A stretch of 64,000 nt of DNA from Neobacillus drentensis. GTDB taxonomy: Bacteria; Bacillota; Bacilli; Bacillales; Cytobacillaceae. Below, piece by piece: positions 45,458 through 54,400 of the stretch. Positions within the stretch are counted from its first letter, which is position 1; every line of letters begins with the position of its first letter. The notes under the pieces are model-generated. The model had not been told where the DNA came from, did not search any database, and was given only the letters and a program-made list of their open reading frames with translations. Position numbers and translations under genes: made by a program. The stretch covers positions 3,276,001 to 3,340,000 of the forward strand of contig NZ_CP091110.1 in the NCBI RefSeq assembly GCF_021560175.1, written 5' to 3'.

Positions 45458-46456
45458 TTAATTCACACCTACACTCGATAATTTACCAGCAGCGCTATTA
45501 ATCTTTTGCAGAGCTTCTTTGTATTCAACTTCTAACCGGTTAATAATATCTGCCGCCGATTCAATCCGATCAATGGCTCCGACACCATGTCCGGCAGACC
45601 AAATATCCTTCCAGGCCTTGGCGTTTGTTTCTTTTTGCATATCGTCAAAATTCACTTGGTCTTTTTTCACCAAATGGTCCGGGTCAAGTCCTGCTTTTTT
45701 AATACTTGGGATAAGCATGTTGGCCTTTACGCCGGAGAATGCATCCGTTAAGATCAAATCCTCCTGTGTGGCCTCAACGAGCATTTCTCTGTATTCATCA
45801 TTAGCCATACTTTCGCTTGCCACAATGAAACGTGTACCCATATATGCAAGATCGGCTCCAGCCGCTTGAGCTGCTAGTATGCCTTTTCCTGTCGAAATTG
45901 AGCCGGCAAGAACGATGATTCCATCCCAAAATGACCGAACCATATCAACAAACGCAAAACTATTAATTTGTCCGGCATGACCGCCCGCGCCGCTTGCCAC
46001 GAGGATCAAACCATCAACACCCGCCTCGGCCGCTTTTTTAGCAAACTTCAAATCGCTTACATCTGAAAAAACAAGTCCGCCGTATTCATGAACGATTTCA
46101 ACTACGTGCTTCGGGCTTCCCAAAGAGGTAATGACTAACTGTGGTTGATGCTTTTTAATTAAGTTGAGTTCATCCTGCAAACGGCTATAGGAGCTATGTA
46201 CCACCATATTCATAGCCCAGGGAGCAATTTTTCGATTCGGGTCAACTGCCCGTGCCTCCTCTAGTTCTTCATTTAACTGTCCCATCCACTGATCTAACAC
46301 TTCAAGTGGTCTTGCATTTGGTGCAGGAAAAGAGCCAATCACTCCATTTAAACAGCACGCTTTAACTAGCTCAGTTCCTGACACTAAAAACATCGGTGCA
46401 GAAATAGCCGGCAATCGGAGTTGGTTCCACCAGCTTTCAGGAATTGATTTTTGCAA
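45458..46456 (-). CDS. NAD(P)H-dependent flavin oxidoreductase / nitronate monooxygenase family
   Basis: FMN-binding TIM-barrel enzyme of 332 residues in the 2-nitropropane dioxygenase family. Family marks are PAISAPMFLVSGTELVKA at the start, VITSLGSPKHVVEIVHEYG, the phosphate-binding ASGAGGHAG, and LAGSISTGKGILAAQAAGADLAYMGTRF. Members oxidise nitronates or reduce enoyl groups; which applies here is open. It begins at TTG, supported by AAGGAGGGG. It is monocistronic. Confidence 0.9.
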   Translation of the reverse strand: MQKSIPESWWNQLRLPAISAPMFLVSGTELVKACCLNGVIGSFPAPNARPLEVLDQWMGQLNEELEEARAVDPNRKIAPWAMNMVVHSSYSRLQDELNLIKKHQPQLVITSLGSPKHVVEIVHEYGGLVFSDVSDLKFAKKAAEAGVDGLILVASGAGGHAGQINSFAFVDMVRSFWDGIIVLAGSISTGKGILAAQAAGADLAYMGTRFIVASESMANDEYREMLVEATQEDLILTDAFSGVKANMLIPSIKKAGLDPDHLVKKDQVNFDDMQKETNAKAWKDIWSAGHGVGAIDRIESAADIINRLEVEYKEALQKINSAAGKLSSVGVN

Positions 46457-46688
46457 ACTAAACCCCTCCTTGGTTTGGAATATTCTGACTAAATATCTGT
46501 ATGTTAATAGTACTCGAAACTGAATGACTATTCAATATTTGATTTGAACCCACTATAAATAGCATGAAAATGGTTTCAATAAGCGAATAATGACGTAATA
46601 TTTTGTACTAATGTTCGTTATTTGCTAAAAAAGGATTGATTTCCCCTTTTATCCTGATATAATGTGATTATATTAATATATAGTTTCG

Positions 46689-46755
46689 CTCATATAATCG
46701 CGGGGATATGGCCCGCAAGTTTCTACCGGATTGCCGTTAACAATCCGACTATGAG
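46689..46755 (+). ncRNA. Guanine-type purine riboswitch
   Basis: CTCATATAATCGCGGG opens P1 and closes with GACTATGAG; between them are TATGG/CCCGC, TTTCTACC and CCGG...CCG elements of the purine aptamer. The base that decides specificity in the CTATGAG segment is C, which indicates guanine/xanthine rather than adenine. It precedes xpt-pbuX, the usual target, and is followed by a terminator, so it should switch transcription off when guanine is plentiful. Confidence 0.93.
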
Positions 46756-46797
46756 TGGGTAATGAATTTTGCCTATTTGTGCTTTTTAGCAATTATG

Positions 46798-47474
<677 letters not shown>

Positions 47475-47475
<1 letters not shown>

Positions 47476-48782
47476 TGAAACAAAGTCCATGGAAAACAGC
47501 ATCTTTAGGAATTCAGCATGTATTAGCAATGTATGCCGGGGCTGTAATCGTCCCGCTAATAATTGGCGGTGCCCTTCATTTATCTGGCAAGCAACTAGCT
47601 TATTTAGTTTCATTAGATATCCTAACAAGCGGGATCGCTACTCTTTTACAAGTTTGGCAAAATCGATACTTTGGAATCGGACTTCCAATCGTTCTTGGCT
47701 GTACGTTTACTGCCGTTGGTCCGATCATTGCCATTGGCGGTCAATATGGTATGGGTGCGATTTATGGATCGATTCTTGTTTCAGGTATTATTGTAATTTT
47801 AATTGCTTCCTTTTTTGGAAAGCTTGTTCGTTTCTTCCCGCCGGTTGTAACGGGTTCTGTTGTAACCATCATTGGACTTACGCTCATTCCTGTTGCGATG
47901 AATAACGTTGCCGGCGGACAAGGTAGCAAAGATTTTGGTTCTGTAACGAATCTTTGCCTTGCTTTTGGTACCTTATTATTCATTATTGTTCTTTATCGCT
48001 TTTCTAAAGGTTTTATTCGTGCCATTTCTATTTTACTAGGGCTGATTGCTGGGACGATTGTAGCTGCACTTTTAGGAAAAGTTGATTTTTCTGCAGTTGG
48101 TGAGGCTTCATGGTTCCACATGGTTGCTCCCCTTCACTTTGCAGCACCTACGTTTGAATTAGCTCCAATTATTACGATGACACTTGTGGCAATTGTTAGT
48201 CTAATAGAATCAACTGGTGTGTACTTTGCATTAAGTGATATTACAGGAAAAAAGTTAACGGAACAGGATTTGGTAAAAGGTTATCGTGCAGAAGGATTAG
48301 CTAGTATTTTAGGTTCACTATTTAACTCCTTCCCTTATACGACTTATTCTCAAAATGTAGGACTTGTTCAATTTTCAGGTGTTAAGTCGAAAAATGTGAT
48401 TTACACTACGGCTGGTATTTTAATTTTCCTTGGATTTGTTCCTAAGGTAGCAGCTTTAACAACGGTTATTCCTACCTCCGTTCTTGGCGGTGCTATGGTA
48501 GCGATGTTTGGAATGGTTATTGCTTCTGGAATTAAAATGTTAAGTAAAGTTGACTTCTCATCTCAAGAGAATCTTTTAATCATCGCTTGCTCCGTTGGTG
48601 TGGGTCTAGGAGTTACAACCGTTCCTACTTTATTTGACGCCCTTCCGGAAAGTGTGAAAATTTTAACCAACAGTGGAATTGTGGCTGGAAGCTTAACGGC
48701 AATTGTTCTTAATATCATCTTCAATGTTGCAAAGCCAAAGCAGCAAAGTGTTATTAAATCAGAAGGAAAAGTTGTTGCTTAA
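47475..48782 (+). CDS. pbuX: Xanthine permease
   Basis: Uracil/xanthine symporter-family transporter (NCS2) with about 12-14 membrane segments, 435 residues. Typical motifs are HVLAMYAGAVIVPLIIGGAL, VLGCTFTAVGPIIAIG and ESTGVYFALSDITGKKL, then NSFPYTTYSQNVGLVQFSGV. It imports xanthine for Xpt. The 3' end is duplicated about 1.9 kb downstream (50646-50898) as a fragment. Translation is coupled to xpt. Confidence 0.96.
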
Positions 48783-48797
48783 ATACCATAGTATAGA

Positions 48798-48826
48798 AAA
48801 CCACCAGTCTAATCGACTGGTGGTTT
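48798..48826 (+). terminator. Terminator of xpt-pbuX
   Basis: AAACCACCAGTC and GACTGGTGGTTT form a 12-bp perfect stem followed by GTTTTT. Confidence 0.88.
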
Positions 48827-49060
48827 GTTTTTATTTTCTTGTGATGTATTTACGTCTTAGTAACCTTTTAATTAATCCTTCAAAATCTAATAACTTTTTC
48901 ACTTGTATTATTACTAGGTTCTTTAACTTGATTATCATTATTTTGCACCTGAGTATCTTTTGGATAGCTTATTAACGTGGCAGGTTACTTTTAAAATGAT
49001 TATAATTGAATAAAGAACTAACTTAGAGGTGTTGCTGTTTCTAAATTAAGGAGGTATATC

Positions 49061-49492
49061 ATGAAGTTTTTTATAAAGTTAAATATTCTTAGTGCCTTAT
49101 ACGCAATAGCGTTGTTTATAGCAATCGAACTCATAATAAATGTAACTCATATCAGTACTTTAACTGGCTGGGAATGGGATAATGTCTACATTATAATTGC
49201 TGCTATTAATGTTATTGGACTTCTACTTTTGACAATTTTTTTCATTTACTTAACAAAAAAATGGACGATAGGTAGAAAATACAGCTATTTGTCACTCCTG
49301 TTGTGGGTACCATATTTTATTCTATTTTTCTCTTTTTTCCCTGTTGTTTTTCCTATTAATGTAGGAGTTACACTTTTTCCGAGATATAGCCTTCTGATTT
49401 ATGGGTCTGTCATTCTGTATCCAGTTTACATACTATTTATAAATATGTATGCTTCACCTCTAAATACAGATTATGAGGAATTAAGTCATTAA
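49061..49492 (+). CDS. Small four-helix membrane protein, unknown
   Basis: A 143-residue membrane protein with four helices (about residues 7-27, 42-64, 75-96 and 107-130) and few charged residues. AAGGAGG stands eight bases before the ATG, so expression is credible. I recognise no family. It lies in a low-GC accessory stretch between pbuX and the pbuX fragment and has its own terminator. Confidence 0.65.
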   Translation: MKFFIKLNILSALYAIALFIAIELIINVTHISTLTGWEWDNVYIIIAAINVIGLLLLTIFFIYLTKKWTIGRKYSYLSLLLWVPYFILFFSFFPVVFPINVGVTLFPRYSLLIYGSVILYPVYILFINMYASPLNTDYEELSH

Positions 49493-49572
49493 TATTGCAG
49501 GTCACTTTGCGGGTGCATTAATTTAAAAGAAAAACAATTAATTCTTAAGTGTTTTCTTTTTATCAAAATTAG

Positions 49573-49601
49573 AAGCCCCTCTCGGTTGAGAAGGGCTTTT
49601 T
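49573..49601 (+). terminator. Terminator of the four-helix membrane protein gene
   Basis: AAGCCCCTCTC and GAGAAGGGCTT pair with one bulge and are followed by TTTTT. Confidence 0.8.
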
Positions 49602-49760
49602 GTTGTGTGGACGTATAACAGGGTATACGGATATATTTCCTAGCGAACAAAAAATTACTAATTGTTTAAATATTGATTATTTGGATAAATAAGTAATAAG
49701 TCGTTCGTTATGTCTAATTATTTTAGGAGTGTAAACTTTTCAAGAAGGAGTTGAATTTCA

Positions 49761-49868
49761 ATGAAAAATAAGGATAAAAAGGACTATGATAATTTAACTG
49801 AAAAAGACTTAGAATATTGGAATTTACTCGAAGATTTATTTTATGCTTCTGATGATGATGAAGAATAA
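49761..49868 (+). CDS. 35-residue acidic/lysine-rich miniprotein
   Basis: A short frame, MKNKDKKDYDNLTEKDLEYW onward, ending in SDDDEE. It has a ribosome site (AGAAGGAG) ten bases before the ATG and is followed by a hairpin (AAAGCCCTCC/GGAAGGCTTT). No family is recognised; it could be a small regulatory or spurious ORF. Confidence 0.45.
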   Translation: MKNKDKKDYDNLTEKDLEYWNLLEDLFYASDDDEE

Positions 49869-49874
49869 AAGATT

Positions 49875-50024
49875 TTAAAGCCCTCCGAATAAGGAAGGCT
49901 TTCTGTATTTTAGAAGTGAGTTAATCTTATCAATCGTGTGATTTCCCGCAGAGGAACCATTTACCAGTACCTTGACCATTTCATCCCTCGCTACTTTTGG
50001 AGCAACGAATTTGTATTGCTTCAT
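49875..50024 (-). CDS. 49-residue unknown protein
   Basis: A short minus-strand frame, MKQYKFVAPKVARDEMVKVL onward (VNGSSAGNHTIDKINSLLKY). GAAGGAG lies nine bases before the ATG. Its stop codon overlaps the hairpin shared with the 35-residue gene. The segment resembles a helical DNA-binding or antitoxin-like fragment, but I cannot name it. Confidence 0.4.
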   Translation of the reverse strand: MKQYKFVAPKVARDEMVKVLVNGSSAGNHTIDKINSLLKYRKPSLFGGL

Positions 50025-50155
50025 TTTTGACATCTCCTTCATTACACAACTTATTCGAATAACGAAATAATTAAGTTTGCACGTCTAAATTTTCGGACTT
50101 CCAACATATAATGGAATAAATAAACCTTTGAAACTATAAAGAGAGGAATACACCC

Positions 50156-50305
50156 ATGAGCGAAATAAAAATTTTCTTATCAAAAGAAATCGGTCGACTA
50201 ATTGATGATATTTATAAATGTAACAACGAAACTATAAGGGAAATGATTTTAACAGATATAATTTTATTAAATGACGCTATTATGCTTGATGATAAGGATT
50301 TTTAG
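50156..50305 (+). CDS. 49-residue unknown protein
   Basis: A short frame, MSEIKIFLSKEIGRLIDDIY onward to LDDKDF, with AGAGG nine bases before the ATG. Its composition is acidic and helical. No known family; it may be a remnant of a small phage- or island-borne gene. Confidence 0.4.
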   Translation: MSEIKIFLSKEIGRLIDDIYKCNNETIREMILTDIILLNDAIMLDDKDF

Positions 50306-50429
50306 TTTTTATTATGTCGCTATTTTCGTATAGCACAACTTAGACTGTACTAATAGTTTTAATCTCCTTTATTGATATGAATTGTTAATATTTTAATGTA
50401 TTCTGATGTGTACTTTTTACGGAAATCAA

Positions 50430-50593
50430 TCCTGCGTTTACTGGCATGGAAATGGAAATAGGGGTATTCTTTAGAGAAGAAAAAATTAAATCGATAAGCG
50501 TGGATAATATTAATAAAATTTGTAAATCTCTCAGTTAATGTAGAGGATTTTTTTGAATACGTGGATGATAAAGAAAAAGGCGATACTGAATAA
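50430..50593 (+). pseudogene. Remnant of an XRE-type regulator
   Basis: The frame EKIKSISVDNINKICKSLS stops, and in another frame NVEDFFEYVDDKEKGDTE continues to the TAA at 50591. Joined, they read like the last helices of XRE-family repressors (VDNINKICKSLxVNVEDFFEYV). A one-base frameshift is needed, and the first helices are missing, so this is a broken copy. Confidence 0.5.
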
Positions 50594-50645
50594 ACCTGTA
50601 CCGTCTTTTTTAATTGAAAAAAATAACTAGTCCGTTTTGCTTAAT

Positions 50646-50898
50646 ATGTTAAGAAAATGTAGTAGTGGATTTCACATCCCAAGAGAACTTGTTAATCATT
50701 GCATGCTCTGTTGGGGTTGGTCTAGGAGTTACAGCGGTTCCTAATTTATTTGACGCCCTTCCAGGAAGTGTGAAAGTTTTAACTAACAGTGGAATTGTCG
50801 CTGGAAGCTTAACGGCGATTGTACTAAATATCATCTTCAATGTTGCAAAGCCAAAGCAGCAAAGTGTTGTTAAATCAGAAGGAAAAGTTGTTGCTTAA
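50646..50898 (+). pseudogene. Duplicated 3' fragment of pbuX
   Basis: The last 77 codons (DFTSQENLLIIACSVGVGLG onward) repeat the C-terminus of pbuX, with changes such as TTVPTLFDALPES to TAVPNLFDALPGS. The nucleotide match is highest in the last 120 bases, and the sequence before the fragment still shows ATGTTAAG as in pbuX. There is no start codon or ribosome site. A second xanthine permease copy was deleted, or a recombination product left its end. Confidence 0.85.
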
Positions 50899-50935
50899 TA
50901 TAGACTTTAACCAACATATTACTACTCAAATTTTG

Positions 50936-50965
50936 CCTTTGATACTTATGATCAAAGGTTTTTTT
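50936..50965 (+). terminator. Terminator after the pbuX fragment
   Basis: CCTTTGAT and ATCAAAGG form an 8-bp stem followed by seven T residues. Confidence 0.8.
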
Positions 50966-51058
50966 GGCATATAAAAAAGTAAATTAAATCTTAGCCATGC
51001 ATGAATACATTTTTTTTTAAAAGACATTCTAAGAAAAAAGTGTAGAGGAATTTTAAAT

Positions 51059-51529
51059 ATGTCAATGAAAAATAAGTGGTTATTTAATATTTCAATGGTA
51101 CTACTCTCATGGATACCATTGTTATTTTTGGAATGGAGAAGTATAAAGAGATTTTTCCCAGCCTTTATCTTTGTGTATTTAATAAATCTTATTGATGTTC
51201 CAATTGGAAAGAAACGTAGATGGTGGCAGTTCTATAATAAACCAAATTCCTTTTTTTATAACGAATTTCCGTTTTTAATAGGTCCAATGTTAACGGTGGC
51301 TTTATGGTCTTTAAAATGGACATATGGAAATTTCAAAAAGTTTATTACCCTAAGTGCCTTTTTTCATTTAATATTTACAATTCTAGCTAAAAGTTTATTC
51401 CCACGGATTAAACTTTTTAGATTGGTTCGATTCAATGCATTTCAATTCTTCATCTACTTCCTTTACAAGGCTTTTTTCTTATATGGATTTCAGTTCATTT
51501 ATGAAAATAAAAAGAGATTATTCCACTAA
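51059..51529 (+). CDS. Membrane protein of unknown function
   Basis: A 156-residue protein with about four membrane helices and many aromatic and Arg/Lys residues in the loops (GKKRRWWQFYNKPNSFFYNE, LFPRIKLFRLVRF). Its layout is loosely like that of the protein at 697-1209, but I do not call them homologous. AGAGGA precedes the ATG by about ten bases. Low-GC and isolated from neighbours. Confidence 0.6.
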   Translation: MSMKNKWLFNISMVLLSWIPLLFLEWRSIKRFFPAFIFVYLINLIDVPIGKKRRWWQFYNKPNSFFYNEFPFLIGPMLTVALWSLKWTYGNFKKFITLSAFFHLIFTILAKSLFPRIKLFRLVRFNAFQFFIYFLYKAFFLYGFQFIYENKKRLFH

Positions 51530-51617
51530 CAGGTGCTTTTAGTGAATATTGAACCAAAATAAAAAGAGCATAAAGCTCATTAATGAAAAAAAATTAGGTT
51601 ATTCCCAAATTGTATGT

Positions 51618-51700
51618 TACAATGATTGTACCATTTGAATTACTTTTTGTTTTCATGTGCCCCGCTCATTCGTGAGTGGGATTTTTGTTTTGTTTTTTTT
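51618..51700 (+). ncRNA. Possible small RNA before cspC
   Basis: A -10-like TACAAT (51618-51623) is followed about 40 bases later by a strong hairpin CCCGCTCA/TGAGTGGG (51661-51680) and a T-rich tract. No ORF of note lies between. The structure would fit a short transcript, but there is no direct evidence of transcription. Confidence 0.3.
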
Positions 51701-51707
51701 TGAAATA

Positions 51708-51740
51708 AAAAAACAGACTCTAAAATAGAGCCTGTTTTTA
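51708..51740 (-). terminator. Terminator of the cold-shock gene
   Basis: AAAACAGACTCTA and TAGAGCCTGTTTT form the stem with one mismatch, followed by T residues on both strands. Confidence 0.8.
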
Positions 51741-51753
51741 TTTGAGCTTACAA

Positions 51754-51954
51754 TTAAGCTTTACGAACGTTAGAAGCTTGTGGTCCGCGTTGGCCTTGTT
51801 CTACGTCAAAAGTAACTGCTTGACCTTCGTCTAAAGATTTAAAACCTTCGCCTTGGATTGCTGAGAAGTGTACGAATACATCGTCTCCACCTTCGCGCTC
51901 GATGAATCCGAATCCTTTTTCTGCATTAAACCATTTTACTTTACCGTTTTCCAT
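51754..51954 (-). CDS. Cold-shock protein (CspA family)
   Basis: A 66-residue single-stranded nucleic acid-binding protein. It has both RNP motifs, KGFGFIE and VFVHFSAI, and the start [17 protein letters not shown], matching CspB/CspC/CspD of Bacillus. The ATG is preceded by GGAGGAAA. Upstream, about 150 bases of untranslated leader are typical of cold-shock genes. Which of the Bacillus paralogues it is cannot be decided. Confidence 0.95.
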   Translation of the reverse strand: MENGKVKWFNAEKGFGFIEREGGDDVFVHFSAIQGEGFKSLDEGQAVTFDVEQGQRGPQASNVRKA

Positions 51955-52142
51955 TTGTATTTCCTCCTGCTGTGTGCCATGCACACAATATGTTACTATC
52001 CTTGCACTCAGTGATCATCAAGACGAAAAGTTAATCTTATACTATCCTTTACACCGAACAAAAATAATTCTTATTCATCTTAACATTCTTCAAAAGTAAT
52101 TGCAAGGATGTTAAAAAGATAATATCGAAAAAATCAGACGGG

Positions 52143-52367
52143 TTAGGCTAAACTCCGTCTGATTATATCTAGTACTCCTGATAGACTCGTTTCAGATATC
52201 CCACTTGCTCCACTGCTAGTGGTAATACTTTCGCCGGCGTTATCTCCACCAGAACCTGATGTAGTTCGTGTAATGGATATCGGTGCAATCGTAACTGCTC
52301 CACCAAAGTTTACAATCCCCCCTGAAATCGTCCCAATCGTAATTCCATCTCGGTTGACCGCCGTCAA
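52143..52367 (-). CDS. GerPA/GerPF-like spore germination protein
   Basis: A 74-residue protein with the GerPA/GerPF pattern: GITIGTISGGIVNFGGAVTI near the start, then the Ser/Thr/Gly-rich RTTSGSGGDNAG. GerP proteins help germinants pass the coat. This copy stands alone, not in a gerPABCDEF operon, so it resembles single relatives such as YpzD. It starts at TTG, seven or eight bases after GGAGGAG. Confidence 0.75.
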   Translation of the reverse strand: MTAVNRDGITIGTISGGIVNFGGAVTIAPISITRTTSGSGGDNAGESITTSSGASGISETSLSGVLDIIRRSLA

Positions 52368-52721
52368 TCAAACACTCCTCCCTTCCTTTTTTTCATTATA
52401 TGTACAAGGTGGAGTGCTTGTTTAAGCTTCTTCATTAAATCTTTGAAAAAAGCTGAAATAAATCACTCCTTCCTAACAAAAGGATGGAATGTTGAAGAAT
52501 GGTCACAAATGACAGTTTAACAATGATAACCGAACTTCTGCCTTTTGACAGGTTTTTTTCTCGTAACACTGTGTTTCCAAATTAATTCTCGCTATTTCCC
52601 TATTCATAAAATCGATTAAACTTTATAGAACAAATAGATTAAATGAATTTATTCGACAAAATTCTTTCTTTATAATGAGAAAGGCAATAAGAATTCACTA
52701 TACTAAGAGGTGCGGACATTT
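52368..52721. other. 354-bp divergent promoter region
   Basis: Between the GerP-like gene and the phosphonate-type transporter operon. It holds both promoters; I see no ORF with a ribosome site and no riboswitch. Confidence 0.45.
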
Positions 52722-53627
52722 ATGAAGAAATGGTTATATATGTTATTATTAGCTATGCTGGTTTTCTCCTTAGCTGCATGTGGTACGCAAAAGGACAATC
52801 AAGCAAGCGATACAAAAAAAGATTCAACTAATACAAAAGAAGTATTCAAAATTGGTGCAATTCCTGACCAAAATGCTGCTGAACTTGATAAAGGGATGAC
52901 AGCAGTTGCAAAATATTTAAGTGAAAAAACGGGAATGAAGGTGGAATTTGTTCCATCTGTTGATTACGCTGCCCTTGTAACAGGGTTTCAACGCGGCGAA
53001 ATTCATATGGCCTGGTTTGGCGGCTTAACTAGTGTTCAAGCGATTAGCCTTGTTCCTGGTGCTCAGTCTTTCGCACAAAGACCAAGAGATGCCGAATTCC
53101 ATTCTGTTTTCATTACGCAGCCAAATTCTGGTATAACAAAGCTTGAAGATTTAAAAGGGAAATCGTTCACATTTGGCAGCGAAAGCTCGACATCTGGTCA
53201 TTTAATGCCGCGTTATTATTTATCAGAAGCGGGAATTGACGCTAGCAAAGACTTTGATGGAAAGCCAAACTTCTCTGGCTCACATGATACCACTTATAAA
53301 TTAGTAGAATCAGGTGCATTCAAAGCAGGTGCACTAAACGAAGCCGTCTGGGAAGCAGCCGTGAAGGAAAAAAAAGTCGATACAAACAAAGTAAAGGTAT
53401 TCTATACAACTCCTTCTTTCTATGATTATAACTGGACGATCAACAGCAATGTAGACGATGTGTTTGGGAATGGTGCTAAAAAGAAAGTGGAAGATGCCAT
53501 CCTTTCCATTACAACTGATCAGAAAGAAATAACCGATTTCTTCCAAACCGATAAATTTATTGAAACAAAAAATGATAATTATCAAAAAATCCAAAAGGTA
53601 GCAAAAGAATTAAACATCATTAAGTAG
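52722..53627 (+). CDS. phnD: Phosphonate/phosphite-type ABC transporter substrate-binding lipoprotein
   Basis: A 301-residue lipoprotein whose signal peptide ends in the lipobox LAAC (LVFSLAACGTQ), so it is tethered to the membrane. The PhnD-type domain shows FKIGAIPDQNAAEL, YAALVTGFQRGEIHMAWFGG and SGHLMPRYYLSEAGI. It feeds the transporter encoded next. The ATG is nine bases after GAGGTG. No C-P lyase or phosphite dehydrogenase gene is nearby, so phosphonate versus phosphite is open. Confidence 0.9.
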   Translation: MKKWLYMLLLAMLVFSLAACGTQKDNQASDTKKDSTNTKEVFKIGAIPDQNAAELDKGMTAVAKYLSEKTGMKVEFVPSVDYAALVTGFQRGEIHMAWFGGLTSVQAISLVPGAQSFAQRPRDAEFHSVFITQPNSGITKLEDLKGKSFTFGSESSTSGHLMPRYYLSEAGIDASKDFDGKPNFSGSHDTTYKLVESGAFKAGALNEAVWEAAVKEKKVDTNKVKVFYTTPSFYDYNWTINSNVDDVFGNGAKKKVEDAILSITTDQKEITDFFQTDKFIETKNDNYQKIQKVAKELNIIK

Positions 53628-53641
53628 TAGGTGTCAGAGAA

Positions 53642-54400
53642 ATGTCTTCAAAACATATGATTGAAGCGAAAAAATTAACAAAGCACTTTGAGCGGAAGAT
53701 AGCCCTATCTTCCCTTTCTTTTACGATTAAACAAGGCGAATTAGTGGCATTAATTGGACCAAGCGGAGCGGGTAAAACCACTCTGCTTAATTCTATTGCT
53801 GGGCTTGTGCCCATTTCAGGGGGCGACCTGCACATTGACGGTCAGCCCCTTTCTGCTTATAAAAATGGTAAAGTGTTTGCAAAAAAAGTGGGTGTAATCC
53901 GCCAGCAATTCGATTTAATTGGACCGCTGGCGGTCATCCATAATGTGCTTGCCGGAAAACTTTCAGAGTGGGGAACATTTAAATCTCTTTTCTCCCTCTT
54001 AATCCCTCAGGAGAAAGAGTTAGCGATTCAGGCATTAGAACGCGTCGGACTTCACGATAAGGCCTTTGAAATCACCTCCACTTTATCAGGCGGAGAACAG
54101 CAGCGTGTCGCCATGGCAAGGCTTATGGTCCAAAAGCCAGAAGTTATTTTAGCCGACGAACCGGTCGCATCATTAGATCCGGCGAGAGCAGATGACATAT
54201 TATCCATGCTAACAACGTTTGTCAAAGAGGAAAATCAGACCTTAATAACCAGCCTTCACTCGGTTGAATATGCTAGAAAGTATTTTACAAGAATCATATC
54301 GATGAAAAATGGTGAGATCTTTTTTGATTTGCCAGCCGAACAAGTAACCGATGACCTCTTAGCTGAGTTATACCAATTACAAAGCGGTGGTCCCCTATGA
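53642..54400 (+). CDS. phnC: Phosphonate-type ABC transporter ATPase
   Basis: A 252-residue ATPase with Walker A GPSGAGKTT, signature LSGGEQQRVAMARLM and Walker B VILADEPVASLD, all intact. It energises uptake through the fused PhnE permease. The gene starts 14 bp after phnD and overlaps phnE by 4 bp, so all three form one operon. The MIEAKKLTKHFERK start suits the PhnC type. Confidence 0.93.
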   Translation: MSSKHMIEAKKLTKHFERKIALSSLSFTIKQGELVALIGPSGAGKTTLLNSIAGLVPISGGDLHIDGQPLSAYKNGKVFAKKVGVIRQQFDLIGPLAVIHNVLAGKLSEWGTFKSLFSLLIPQEKELAIQALERVGLHDKAFEITSTLSGGEQQRVAMARLMVQKPEVILADEPVASLDPARADDILSMLTTFVKEENQTLITSLHSVEYARKYFTRIISMKNGEIFFDLPAEQVTDDLLAELYQLQSGGPL

